From NCBI GenBank assembly GCA_008694505.1, contig VZDJ01007755.1, positions 4,341,790-4,405,789 on the forward strand: DNA of 64,000 nt, read 5' to 3'. The translations under genes were made by a program, and so were the position numbers. Positions 1 to 11,200 of this stretch are shown here, piece by piece. The notes under the pieces are model-generated. The model was not told where the DNA came from, searched no databases, and saw only the letters and a program-made list of their open reading frames with translations. How positions within the stretch are numbered: the first letter of the stretch is position 1; the number at the start of each line of letters is the position of its first letter. This DNA comes from Cyanoderma ruficeps. Taxonomy: Eukaryota > Chordata > Aves > Passeriformes > Timaliidae.

Positions 1-3000
1 GCCTAGAAAATTTCCAATTTGAATTTAAAAAACTTAATGGCAAACAGGTAAAAGAACAACACAAAACAGACAAGACAAGCAATTAAAAGCACAAAATCAG
101 ATGTAGAAAAAAAGTAACACAACATGAAGATGACAGAATAGCATAAATATGAAGTAGTAAGCTAAAAAAGGCAAGGGTTCCATCCTAAGGGGCACAGAAA
201 AGTCCTCCACGTGTTAGCACTAAGACAGGAGAGACAACCATGATGAAACAGGAAAGAAGGCAGTGAGTGATATGGATAGTCAGTAAGTATTCAGTGTTTT
301 CCCCTGACAATGGCAGATAGGACAGGTGTTAGCATGGGTCACAGACAGTGCTGAGAAGTCAGAAGCATCCAGGACAACAGCATCTAATGAATGTCACCTT
401 GCAAAGTTCAGAAACTTGTCATGATAATTTTTGAAATATTGCTAATCAATTTCAGAAACTTGTTCAATGGGATTCAAAAAAACCCCAGGAATAAAAGGAG
501 CACAATGACACAAAGCATTGGAAATAGTCCAAAACACTTATCCTGCCCTAAAACATTATGGTGATCCTTCATAATTCCAGATTCCAAGACTTTGTTGACT
601 GAACACAAAAGAGCATTCATTCAACAAAGTAACTATTTCAGTAAAATGAATATTTATAGTTCACTTGGTTAGTCATTGTTTCCTCTGTAGCCTAAATACT
701 CAAAGTAGTTGAGACTGGGGCCATCAACGCCTTGCTCTTGTCAATGACCTGTCTGTTTTTGCAAAAGAGAGTGAAATTCCTGGAATAGCTTCCTTAGTTT
801 GTGGCACTGAGGAAAACCACCATGTTTGAACAACCTCCAGCTAATCTGTTATCTAAAGGAAAATGCTTCTAAGTATATCAGATTGATATTTTTATATGAG
901 TTTACAGAATTATCTCCAGGCAAACTTCATACTTATTTCTTTCAGACTATGTTGCACTATACCTTTCTTCACAAACCTCAGTTATTTCACAATTGGTTTA
1001 TGTGCCAAGAACAGATAGGGTTCATTCCAAAAGAAACTGCTGGACAGCAAGAGTGAAAGCATTAACAAATTCTTCTCTCATGCTCTGTATACATGCCATT
1101 TTCAGAAGCAAGAGTTAAATGTTTATTACTTTTAGCAAACAGAGTAATAGGTATTCTATTACTTTTAGTAAACAGAATAATACCTGTTCTAAAATATTTT
1201 TTGTATTTATTAAAATCTTTGTGGTATTTATCCTCTGTCTTCTTGGTGCTACTGAAAAATAGTTTAATTCCCCCAAAATTTCCATAAGTCAATTACTACA
1301 ATGAGGGCCCTGAGTGATAGTAATATTGCCAAAAAAATGGTCCCTCTGCTCTGCCTCAGCAAAACTATTACAAGGATGAGCAGCAGTCACTGACAAGATT
1401 ACAAGACATCCAAAGAGCACTAACACAAAGAATTACATTTCACTGCATAAAGCATGAAAGGGTTGGAATTTCACGGGTTCATTTCAATGAAATCCAGAAA
1501 TTAACAATGCTGAAGAACTTTCTTACTCATAAGGACAATACGGAGGAATTCCTTGGTTTAGAAATGAGGAGGCCAACATTTGGAGCTTGTTTGCCCCTAT
1601 TTTTCCCAACCACTTTTGCAGGCTCTGTTCAATACCCTCATATCAAATATCAAGTCTTCAAGGCTGAGAGGTAATACCACTTATAAATTACAAAAAGTTC
1701 ATTAAATAAATATAAAAGCTCTGGAGCCTGTACACGTAAGGCACAATATTCACTAAACATGAACAGAAGCTTTGCCAGGCTTTCTAATGAGTCCTACACA
1801 CGAAAGATTAAAAGAAAGAAATCAGATGGAACGGCTTTCAAATTGAAATTCTTCTTTGAGTTTGTGCAATGTTGTATTTATCCAAGTCCCTTTCAGGGCA
1901 GGAGCTCTTGCTCTTCAAAAGAAATATGATACTCATATTTTTTTTTACTGAAGGTTTCTCTCATTCACTTAAGATCCATACAAACATAAGAGAATGACTT
2001 AATGGGATTGATGGAGCAGATTAACCTTAACAAAGAATAAACAAAGGCAGGAAATCTGAAAAATGAAAGGTGTAGTCTCTAAATTGAAGAAGCATAACAT
2101 TAAGTAGTACAAAACTTTCAAAGAAGAATGGGTTCAAAGGAATATCAACCACATAAAAAATCAAACAATGCAAAAAGACCAGGCTCCTCCTTATTTCAGT
2201 AAGAACTAGGGCAAGTGTATCTCCTCAGTCTTTCAGACTCCCACATGACCCAAGTTCATCTAATAAAATTACATCCACAAGGAAACAATATGAAAAAAGT
2301 AATAAGGGAAGAAAAAAAAAAAGTATTATCACAACAGCCAAACAGGCAGGAAGGATCTTCAGATAAAGGACCAGACTCTGTCTCAAACTGACACAAACCA
2401 GCTATAAGTAAATCTGCATTTGGCAGACATCATATAGCCAGAAACAGAAGTCTGTTTTTTTGGCGTGGAAGCTACAAATAATGAAGCACCCCAGTACTAA
2501 CAGAAACTCCTGTTTGGAAAGATATGAATAGAGAGATAAAAGTCAGTGAATACTACAGGGACAATCTAAGCTAGTACTGGTATGAAATTTAAAGCAGGAA
2601 TTGAAAATCATACATACTTGCAACACAAGCTGCTAAAGCTTTCTTAAAAATACAGCCCCATCATATTTACCTGAACATGTAAAACCCTACTAATCAGATT
2701 TCATCCACGCTATCCTACCTTGCCAACTAAGGACAGAGGAAAAAAAAATCCATGTTTCAGCATTAGTTTAATCAAAAGCTCAGCAATGATTATACCTGCA
2801 CAGTGCACTGTGATGATATCACTGAGGTGTAAGTGAAACCCTCCAACACCTACAGACCACAAGGTATTGTATGATAGAGACAACCAAACACCTACACGTC
2901 CCTGCCAGACGCACAGAGCTCCCCACCAGCTGTGAATGTCGGTCTCTCAGCTCCAGCTCTGAGAGACAATAGCAGCTAAGTCTTATAAACAAAAGGGTGT

Positions 3001-3689
3001 GTTTTGTCTGAAAAAGCATTTAAAATGTCCAGATATCTGTGTAACAATGTCAAGTTCCTACACACAGCAATTATATTTTAGCTACTGACCCCTACGAAAT
3101 TTGCATTCACCAACAAGTAACTAGAACTTTTTAGGCCTGATATGCAGATAACTCAGCTGCCTCATTTTGATCACCTAGGTGAAAGCCAGTGGGGATCAGA
3201 AGACATAACTCCTATTCATTAGATCTTTGTAAGTGTCGCCTTCACAAGAGCTGCAGAGCACTCTGAGACAGCGTGTAAATATTAATGAAGTACTGCTGAC
3301 GCTGTCAGGCAGAGATCAATGCACTACGATTGATTTCGGCATTCAAACTCCACTCACCCTCAACATTTGGAATTTCAACAGCTTGTTAAACAAAATGAAA
3401 ACACACATCCAGCAGGTTATTTATTTACAATCACTACAGAAGAACCTGAGCACGACAGCAGTATCACTAAAGGTGCACAAAGCAAGCAGCTAAGTTTACA
3501 GAAAAGACAAATAGAACCACCATGCCCCTTAGGGCTCATTTTTCCTCTTACATGCCAACTCTATTTTAAAGCCTCCTGAAAAAACTTCCCTCAAACTCCT
3601 CCATATTATCTCCACATGATCTTGTATTTACATTATTTCCCGTGATCTGTCACCTTCTCATCACAGCAGTTCTCCTGCAGGATCAAAAG
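1..3689. other. Noncoding region, presumed first intron or flank of a divergent gene (MTFR1 by synteny)
   Basis: I see no coding exon on either strand here; open frames are all under 90 codons and resemble no known protein. The sequence is A+T-rich and high-complexity, with short poly-A runs and one 33-base tandem duplication at 1125-1190. In mammals the gene divergent from ARMC1 is MTFR1, so this stretch is inferred to be its first intron or upstream part. I looked on the minus strand for the conserved MTFR1 amino terminus and did not find it, so the assignment rests on synteny alone. Confidence 0.4.
1125..1190. repeat. 33-base tandem duplication, two copies
   Basis: Units 1125-1157 and 1158-1190 both begin ATTACTTTTAG and align without gaps at 28 of 33 positions. 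The differences cluster in the second half. This looks like an old local duplication. Confidence 0.8.
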
Positions 3690-4260
3690 CTTCCAGCAAC
3701 CCGAGGCACTTCCACGGTCCTGCCCGGCACCTGCCCTGCCCGGGACAGGCCCGAGAAAGGGGACGGCCCTGCCCGGGAAGAGCGGGGCCGCTCCGAGCGG
3801 CCTGTACGTGGTTTCAGGCAAGCTTCCCCTCCCGCACTGTCCCTCGCCCGGGGCCGGCCGCGCCAAGAGGGGCTGCCCAGAGGGAAGGGGCTGCCCAGAG
3901 GGAAAGCGCTACCCAGGGGGAAGGGGAGAACCGCCGGCCGCCTCCGCACCCACCCCGGCCTCGCCTCACCCGCCGCCGCGGCCGCCGCGCTGCCTCACCC
4001 GCTGCTCGCGCGGCCGCTCGCGACCCTGCCCCGGCAGCCAATCCGCGGCCGGCTCGGTACCGCCCCGGCCAATCGCAGGCCCGGCGGCGGGCGCGGGAGG
4101 CGGGACGTGGCGCGAGCTGCGGGGGTGAGGCGCTACCCGGCAGGCGCCGAGCCGGCAGCGGGCGGGGGAGCCGCTCCGCCCCGCCCCCCGCGGGGTCACG
4201 TGAGCGGGACCCGCCAATAGGGGCGGGACGCCGGGAAGGCGGCCCGGATGGGGAGGTTTA
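3690..4260 (-). promoter_or_regulatory. CpG island 1, probable promoter of the divergent (minus-strand) gene
   Basis: The stretch is strongly G+C- and CpG-rich against an A+T-rich background. It holds three CCAAT boxes (4038-4042, 4069-4073, 4214-4218), a GC box at 4220-4229 and a palindromic CACGTG at 4197-4202. There is no clear TATA box. On the minus strand, GTGAGG-type splice donors follow possible exon ends at 3999 and 3970, compatible with a noncoding first exon read leftwards. Mammalian gene order suggests the gene is MTFR1. The island could also serve an alternative ARMC1 start. The direction is inferred. Confidence 0.6.
4195..4203. promoter_or_regulatory. GTCACGTGA E-box (USF/MiT-TFE type)
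   Basis: A GTCACGTGA motif lies in CpG island 1, close to the third CCAAT box and the GC box. Motifs of this form bind bHLH-zip factors such as USF1/2 and TFEB/TFE3. Binding here is inferred from the motif only. Confidence 0.5.
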
Positions 4261-4309
4261 GTCCTGGTGCCGTGGGTAGCTGGGGTGGTCTGCCTGAGAT
4301 GGACCCAGC

Positions 4310-4545
4310 TTCTAGCTGTGCCAGGGGAGGCTCAGGTTGGACATCAGAAGCAATTTGTTCACGAAACTGGTGATTAAACGTTGCAGTGGACTGCCTTGGG
4401 AGGTGGTGGAGTCACCGTCCGTCCCCAGAGGTGTTTAAGAGAGGCTGGATGTGGCACTCAGTACCGTGGTCTAAATGACAAAGTGGTGCTCGGTCACAGG
4501 TTGGACTCGAGGCCTCAGCCTCGCTGATTCCGTGATTCTGAGGCG
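4310..4545 (+). mobile_element. CR1 LINE 3'-end fragment (sense on +)
   Basis: The text follows the CR1 3' region: a TTGTTCACG segment, a run coding for a CGLPWEVVESPSV-like peptide, GGTTGGACTCGA and a terminal GTGATTCTG. The coding frame is broken. It sits between the two CpG islands, and its left edge is uncertain. Confidence 0.75.
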
Positions 4546-4549
4546 GTGG

Positions 4550-5259
4550 GGAACAGCAGCGGCGCTCCCCTGTCGTCGCCGGGCCAGCGCTGCCGTGTCC
4601 CCCTGCAGCCGCGCTCCTGCCGTGGCTCCTGGGCTGCCCGGCGGCTGCCGGCCGCCTGCGGCTCCTTGAGGTGCGGCTCTCGGCTGCGGCACAGCCTTGG
4701 CTCATGGGCTGGCGTCGGCTGTGTCTCATTAAAACCTTGTGGAAAGGAGGGCCAGGAGCGTTGGAGCCGGGCGGGACGTCGGGATCGGTGTGGGGCTGCG
4801 GGGGCTGCGGGATAGAAGGGAACTCGGAGTTCTGAATTGTTCCAAGGATTACTTAGTAGGTGTTGTCGGTTTTAGAAACTACTGAAAACTTTATTCAAGC
4901 ATTTTAAAATAAGGTGCGAAGGTGACGTGGAGGAACGAGGAAACGGAAAACCTTTGTGACTTGGAAGAGATGGGGACCCAAACCATCATAAAGGATCGAG
5001 ATGTTGAACCTGATGCTGTTAGAAGTTATTTTCAGCCTTAAGAATGCCTTGATTCTGCATTAAGCATAAATTTAATTTTGGTGTCTCATGGGGTGGGGAA
5101 TGCCCACTTTGCGTTTCGAACCAGGAGACGGGCACTCTCTGTCCATACAGCATCAGGTGTGGTTCACACTAGATTGTTTTACAGTACACGCTACGCTTTA
5201 TTAGAGTAGTAAATTCAACTTCTGGCGGTAACTGTCTTTGGAGGGAAAAAAAAAATCCA
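4550..5259. other. Inter-island spacer
   Basis: The left part (4550-4800) is still G+C-rich and could be a shore of either island. From about 4820 the sequence becomes A+T-rich. I see no exon, known repeat or strong motif. Confidence 0.5.
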
Positions 5260-5294
5260 AACCAAATGGATCTGCGCGAGGGGTGTGTTTCTGG

Positions 5295-5333
5295 ACTACA
5301 GCCCTCGGACTACACCTTCCGGCCTGCACCGCG
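5295..5333 (+). promoter_or_regulatory. Tandem ZNF143/STAF-type sites
   Basis: ACTACA occurs at 5295-5300 and again at 5309-5314. The second copy continues through TTCC and TGCACCGCG (to 5333), matching the long ZNF143 site well, while the first copy is partial. ZNF143 commonly marks CpG-island promoters of housekeeping and mitochondrial genes. Binding is inferred from the motif. Confidence 0.6.
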
Positions 5334-5429
5334 CCCCCCTAGGAACAAAGAACTCCACGATTGGCGGAGAGCCACGCTCGGTACGCGCCAATCGCGCTGC
5401 GCGGTGTTTCGCGGTGCCGGGTCAGAGCG

Positions 5430-5606
5430 GGCTCCGGTGGGTGGTGCTGGCGCTCTCGTCGCGGTGCTCATCCCGCGGTTCTTCCCGAGCCTCTTCCCGT
5501 GCTCCTCCCGCGCTCCTCCCGCCGCTTTCCGTAGGCCGCGCCGCCCCGCGGGACATGGCGGCGCGGGGCTGAGCTTCTAGTCCGCCCAGAGACGGCTTCT
5601 GCGACG
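5430..5606 (+). other. ARMC1: Probable noncoding exon 1 of ARMC1 (5'UTR)
   Basis: A GTACGG splice donor follows GCGACG at 5606/5607, and the next acceptor upstream of the start codon is at 8066. The exon start is a guess from promoter-element positions. The exon would carry a short upstream ORF, ATG at 5555 with stop at 5570-5572, five codons reading MAARG. No transcript data support the exact limits. Confidence 0.45.
5555..5572 (+). other. Upstream ORF of five codons in ARMC1 exon 1
   Basis: ATGGCGGCGCGGGGCTGA encodes MAARG. Its start is embedded in a YY1-like ATGGCGGC motif. If included in the transcript it could lower translation of the main frame. Confidence 0.4.
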
Positions 5607-8066
5607 GTACGGCCTTGCCGGGGAGGGGAACAGGCCGCGCCGGGAAGGGCCGTGAGGGGGCGGCGTGTGCAGCCGAGATCCCCTCTGCTTCCCAAATACA
5701 TCCCGGAGCTCCTGTTGCCCGGTGGCTGCGAGACTAAGTCTCCACCGACCGCGGGGCCTGGGAGCTGTGTCCCGGGGCCTGGTCCCAGCCGGGATGAGGC
5801 GTCGGCCGCCTGGGGAGGGCTGGCAGCGGGGTTGTGGAGGTTCCTCTCCGGGGCCGCCCCGGCAGGAGCACAAAGCCGAGGGGGAGAGCGGCACAGAGAC
5901 AGGCCTGCGGCTTTGAACTCAAAGCTACGAGGAAGAGACAGGAGCAGGCACCTGACTCGCTCCTCTGCCAGACTCTTGAATTCTAGATGTCTTAATTATA
6001 AGTTCTAAGACGACCTAATGTTTTAAGTTAAAAAACTCCGAAAAGAGGGCGGGGGCACGATTTTGATGGAACTGATTGTTGCAGATCACGGAGAAGGGTG
6101 AGGATTTCAGTGTTGTCTCCGGAGTTGAGGCTTAGGAGAGGTAGAGAAGGGTCTGGGAATAACAGAATCACTTAATGGTTTGGGTGGGAAGGGCCCTTGA
6201 AGAGCATCGAGTTCTAACCCCCTGCTCTGAGCAGGGACACCTCCCAATAGACCAGGTTGCTTAGAGCTCCGTCCAGCCTGGCCTTGAACACTTCCAGGGA
6301 TGGCACATCCACAGCTTCTCTGGGCAACCTGTTCCAATGCATAACCATCCTTACAGCAATTTTTCCCAATATCTAATCCAAACATACCCCCTTTCAGGTT
6401 AAAGACATCACCCCTTGTCCTGTAACTATGTGCCTTTGTAAAATGCCCCTCTCCATCTTTTAGCTCCCTTCAGATGAGTGTAGCCTAATGGAATAGGAGG
6501 GTTAAAACTTGGGTTTGTGCGTGTTTTTTTTCAGAGGATTAGAAGGAAACAGGCAAAAGGAGATCAGGATGGAAAGAGTTATAGGAATGATCTGGTGCTT
6601 GGGACTCAGACCTGGAAGTCAGAGACTTTGATTAGCATCAGCTGCACACCTGACTTGATTTTTAAGTCTTGAAAAACAAGTTCCTTTGTGAACTATGGAA
6701 AATAGTTAATAATACTCAACAGAGTTGCTTTGGCTTTGTTTGTTTGGTGGTTTTGTTTGCTGAGGTTTTGTTTTTCATTTAGAGTTTTTTCCTTTGGAAA
6801 CACAAACTTGTATTGGTTGAGCTGCTGTATCTCCCAGTTGATACCTTTTTGATTTCTGATAGGCAAGAGAAATAATCTGGAGGCTAATTATTGGCCTGTA
6901 CTTTCCACTCTAGCAGTCTCATTCCTGAAGAAAGAAGCATTGACTTAGAGGTTAACAGCATTTTTTCTATGTGAAAATGTCAGAAATTATCATAATTCAA
7001 ATGTATGTTTATAGGTCATGGTTTTTGATGAGTGTGATAAATTTGTGTTCCTCAGAGGCCAACCTTCAGTGAGGAAAAACTTATGTAATGTTGGCAAATG
7101 ATGTTAAAAGAATGTCATAGCTTAAAATTGTATTTCTTCTTTATTTGGGGGAAAATCAATGATTTAGCTAATTAACAATGTGTATTTATTCCCACTTTTG
7201 TGCCTTAAGTCACTTGGCTGAGTTGGTACTGGGAACAACCAGGACTACAGTGAGCGTTTTCTCTGAGCAAACCTGCGCTTTTGTTGCCCGTTAAGCAGTT
7301 GTTATTATTAAACAACTCTGCAATCTGACACTCCAAGCCAGCACGTGTCTCCTTTGAAATTGATCTGGTGGCTTGGACTTCGACTGGAGCAAGGCGGGAC
7401 CTGCTTGCTCTCTTTTTATCGAGGGGTACTTGTGAAAAGGAGAAAAACCAGCTCAAGCCCAGCCTTTAAAGCGCTTTTTGCCTTTGAATGTATGGCATTA
7501 CACTAATTATTTGATGTATAGATGAAGAATAAGGCTTAAGGTTCACTGTTCTTGATGCACTGGTAGGATTTTGTTTACTTTCGTGGTAAGTTTTTCTGTA
7601 AACTTTTGTGATTGCCAAAGCTACTCTGAAAATACTTTGATTTTGCATTTTTAGACACAGGGATGTTTATAGACTTATAGGGTGCCTTGGGAGAAAAATG
7701 GATTTATTGAAAACATTTGTCACTAGTGTAAGAAAAAAACCAACATACCATACTCCCTTAAAGGTTGGCTGGTCTGAAATAACATATAGGAAACAAATAA
7801 AAACCTTATTAACCAAATGTATCTGCTCTCTGCATAGGAAGTTTAGATTTCCAGTTTGTAAATTTCAGGACCCACATCCTTATCAATTCCATCCTCCTTC
7901 CATGAATTCTAGTCTTTGGGTTTTTTATACCTTTATAAATACTTATACCAATACTTATAATACTTATATATATACTTATACCAAATCATTGCCTTTGTGC
8001 TTATTTTTTGTCTGTTTTAATTGATGATAAATGTTGTGATAGTAGTAATAAATCTTTTTTTGGCAG
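5607..8066 (+). other. ARMC1: ARMC1 intron 1 (presumed)
   Basis: This is the interval from the candidate donor at 5607 to the acceptor ending TTTTTTTGGCAG at 8066. Its first 300 bases belong to the CpG island. It contains a minus-strand CR1 fragment (6157-6480) and a short ACTTATA-rich stretch at about 7930-7985. Nothing else is recognised. Confidence 0.5.
6157..6480 (-). mobile_element. CR1 LINE 3'-end fragment
   Basis: Read on + it shows the antisense CR1 pattern: CAGAATCAC, GGGAAGGGCCC, AACCCCCTGCTCTGAGCAGGGACACC, GGCCTTGAACACTTCCAGGGATGG and CACCCCTTGTCCTGTAAC in order. Only the 3' part of the element is present, and there is no intact frame. Confidence 0.92.
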
Positions 8067-8267
8067 GTATTTTGTATGAATGGTGCAGAAAAGATGAACT
8101 CTGCTATGAGTGAGGAGCCTGATGCGCTGTCTGTAGTTAACCAACTCCGAGATCTCGCAGCTGATCCATTGAACAGACGGGCCATTGTTCAGGATCAAGG
8201 ATGTCTGCCAGGTCTTATTCTGTTTTTGGACCATCCCAACCCTCAGGTTGTTCATTCAGCTTTACTA
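8067..8267 (+). CDS. ARMC1: ARMC1 first coding exon (residues 1-58)
   Basis: The acceptor TTTTTTTGGCAG ends at 8066 and the donor GTAAGT begins at 8268. Bases 8067-8093 are 5'UTR if translation starts at 8094. The exon encodes [10 protein letters not shown] through QVVHSALL, including the first half of the armadillo repeat, and ends in phase 0. In-frame ATGs are at 8076 (T at -3, weak), 8094 (A at -3) and 8106 (G at -3). Confidence 0.95.
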
Positions 8268-11200
8268 GTAAGTATTCTGGAGCTATTTCTGTGTTGGTAG
8301 GGCGTTTTTAAACTTTGTTTAACAGGTTGATTAAACAAGCAGTTTACAAACAAAGCTGTTTAAACAAGTGAGAATGTGAAAAATAATGCCTGGTTATGTT
8401 GGTATTCATTCTATGTGTTTTTTTAAAAACCACATATTTCAAAAATGACACATCATTCCAGGGGATTTTTAAAAAGATATTCATTTACTTTGCATTTTTT
8501 CCCCTAATAAAGCTATTTGACTTTTTGTGTGCAGGGAGTTAAAGACCCTTAAATCTCTTTTCTTAAGATGAAGTCACAGGGCTTGGTAAATATGGACAGT
8601 GATTTGATATTCATGTTATAAAACTCAAAATCCAGTCCTAGGATATCTTTGGTTGGAAACAACCTCCCCAGGTGATGTAGTCCAATCCCACCCCCAAATT
8701 AGGTGCACTCAGATCACAGCTCGTGGTTGTGTCTGTTTGATTTGAGCACTTTGAAGGACGAAGATTCCATGACCTCTCTAGCACACTGTTCCAGCTTTTG
8801 ACCAGCCTCATGGTGTTAAAAACAAACAAAACTCTCAAAACTGGGAGAACCAACCAGCCCAAAATCTGGCAATATCTGATACAACTTGTTTCAGCTTTTG
8901 CCCATTTCTTCTTGTTCTAAGTCATAAATGCTGAAGTCCTGATTTCTTATCCTGAATTGTAATATTTGCTTGAAAATATTCTTGCTTAGGAATGGGAGAA
9001 ATGAAAGTCAGAATTTAGTCATTTCAAGAGTTGGGTTAGACTTCTGAGATTTTAATGTGATGGTCTTTGTTTTTATTTATGTAATTAATGAGTTGTAAAG
9101 AATGTAAAAGAACAAAGAGCTCTGACTTCTACATGCAAGTGTACATCATTCTTTAGATCACTGTGACCTATCTGTACCACAATGCTTTGTTTTTCATTTG
9201 GGTTGCTTTCATAGTGGATATTAGTGGATTTAATGAAATTACCTTAATGACTGTGATTTCTGTTGAGTTTGGGGAGGGAGGTCCTGTAAGCCAGGAAACC
9301 TGTGTCCTGCTAATTATTTTTTTGGTAGCCTTGCCCATGGCATTTGGAGTTGAGTTTACTGTTCTTGGGAATGTGTTGCATTGGTTTTCTTCCCAGTGTA
9401 GTTTCCTTAGGCTGTGATTTTAAAAGAAGCTCTTGTTTGGATGTCTTTTTCCTTCCTTTGTTTTGTTGGGCAGTGTATCCTCACTGCCTGCATGAGATTC
9501 ACAAATCAGTCTCTGATCACCTAATAAAAATTACTTCTACATAAAAGGACTGGCTTTGTCAAGAGTGGTGAGGACTAATCCAGTCTGCAGTGTGGTTCCA
9601 CAGCTGCTGATGGTACTCAGGTTGTGTTGAAAGGAAATGAAATCTCCCTGGGTGAGGATGGGAGGCACATGGCTTGTTCCATGCAGTGATGACCTACAGT
9701 TAGAGTGAATTAAGAATCAGGATTTAGAGGAGACCAGGACATGGCTGCAATGGGAAATGGATCAGTTTACTGTGAAAACATGTTCTGGTCTGCTACACAG
9801 ACTCCTTGTGTTCATCACTTGAACTGCTTAGGTTCTGAAGGTTTGAATGTCTTAGCTGGCAACTTTTTCGACTTCATGCTTTATATTTTTTCATCCTGAG
9901 AAGGCTTTGTTTTTGTAGTCTTCCTGTTGGTCAAAAAGTGCTTCAATTTGAATGGGAATCATTAAATGTAATGATCTTCCATTATTAAATGTGTACCTAA
10001 TAAAGGGATGTGTAGCACTGACTTTAAATTTCTTCTCGTACTACTGTGTAATTCCTTACCTGAAATTGTAATAATCTGTATAAATTGTAGTAGGTCCATA
10101 TTTAACTTCTTGGATGTGTTGTAGAACTTTTCAGGGAGGGTGTTTTCCTCCCCATGTGCAGTTTCAGCTCAGTAGTTTCTTTGTATCTGATGAAGTAGTG
10201 GTATATATTTTCTATATATTTCTGTTTCTGGTTTTCTCTAGTCTTGATTTCAGAAATTCTTTATGATATGCATCAAATGTTAGGAATTTTGAATGATCTA
10301 AATTTTAAAAATCAGCAGTAAGGCAGGCAATGCTACTTTTTTCCCTCTTAAATTTGGACTAAAATTTTTAAAAATGGGACCCTAAAGTTAAGGAACTGCT
10401 TTAAAATTTCACATCAAAATCATCAAAGATGTCTTTTTATTAAGACTGGCAACAGTGTGTTTTATTTTAAAGTATGCAGGTAGTCCTATTCATTATGATG
10501 AACTTACTTGATGAACTTACCTATATGAGCCTTAAAACTAACACAGGTAAGTGTTTAGCTGAACAGAAGCTGAGCCAAGGTTCATAACAATAACTTTGCC
10601 TATGCTTTCAGTATACTGAATTTACTAAGTGTTAATGATCTCACTTCTTTGAGGGTTCAGACCTTTGTGTCTCCAGTGGAAGGCAGGAGGAATTCACTTC
10701 CAAGTGTTGAAAAGTTGGGTCAATTAAGTTGGTCTCATGTCTTGGTCTTATCTGAGCTGTGACTCAAAAAATTAGCTGTTGAGAGAATAGGTTTTTCTTT
10801 GTCCAGCTGAGTTGCACCCTTACTAAATTGCCAGAATAAAAGTGAGAAACTTGTTAGAGCAGCAAGGATACATTTCATAGCTTGCAAGTTAGTTGAGAGT
10901 CATCATTTAGTGATTTCCCCATAGTTGAAATGTAAGATAATAAATGCATATACAGCATTTATAAGCTGCAACTATTGATACTGATCCACGTCAGGAAATA
11001 ACAAAAATCACATCTAAAGTTGTTGTCATGCCAGACAGCTGCCAGAGTTTCTTAATAGGCAGTAAAGCAGTCTTTTGAATTTCACCTGATATGTGCTGAA
11101 GATGAGTTGGGAAAAACAAACCCCAATGATTAGTCCTCTATTTCTGAAGGGATTAAGCAGGGATGTTATTTTTAAAGCAGTTACTGTGCAGTGTAGCTAC

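Larger units (their letters stand above)
5260..5900 (+). promoter_or_regulatory. ARMC1: CpG island 2, ARMC1 promoter
   Basis: This CpG-rich block lies directly upstream of the ARMC1 coding exons. It contains two ACTACA-type ZNF143 sites (5295 and 5309), an inverted CCAAT box (ATTGG, 5360-5364), a forward CCAAT box (5388-5392) and, further in, an ATGGCGGC YY1-like site at 5555. There is no TATA box, so initiation is likely dispersed. Transcription is expected rightwards from roughly 5420-5540. Confidence 0.75.

Noticed and set aside
1..3689. MTFR1 coding exons on the minus strand
   Set aside because: I searched by eye for the conserved amino terminus and saw no match; only the promoter position is inferred.
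3642..4220. Open frame of 192 codons on + (and several on -) in CpG island 1
   Set aside because: The product is rich in R, P, A and G as expected from G+C-rich DNA read at random, frames overlap on both strands, and no domain is recognisable.
5266..6008. Overlapping frames of 95-118 codons in CpG island 2
   Set aside because: Composition artefact; the region behaves as promoter and 5'UTR of ARMC1.
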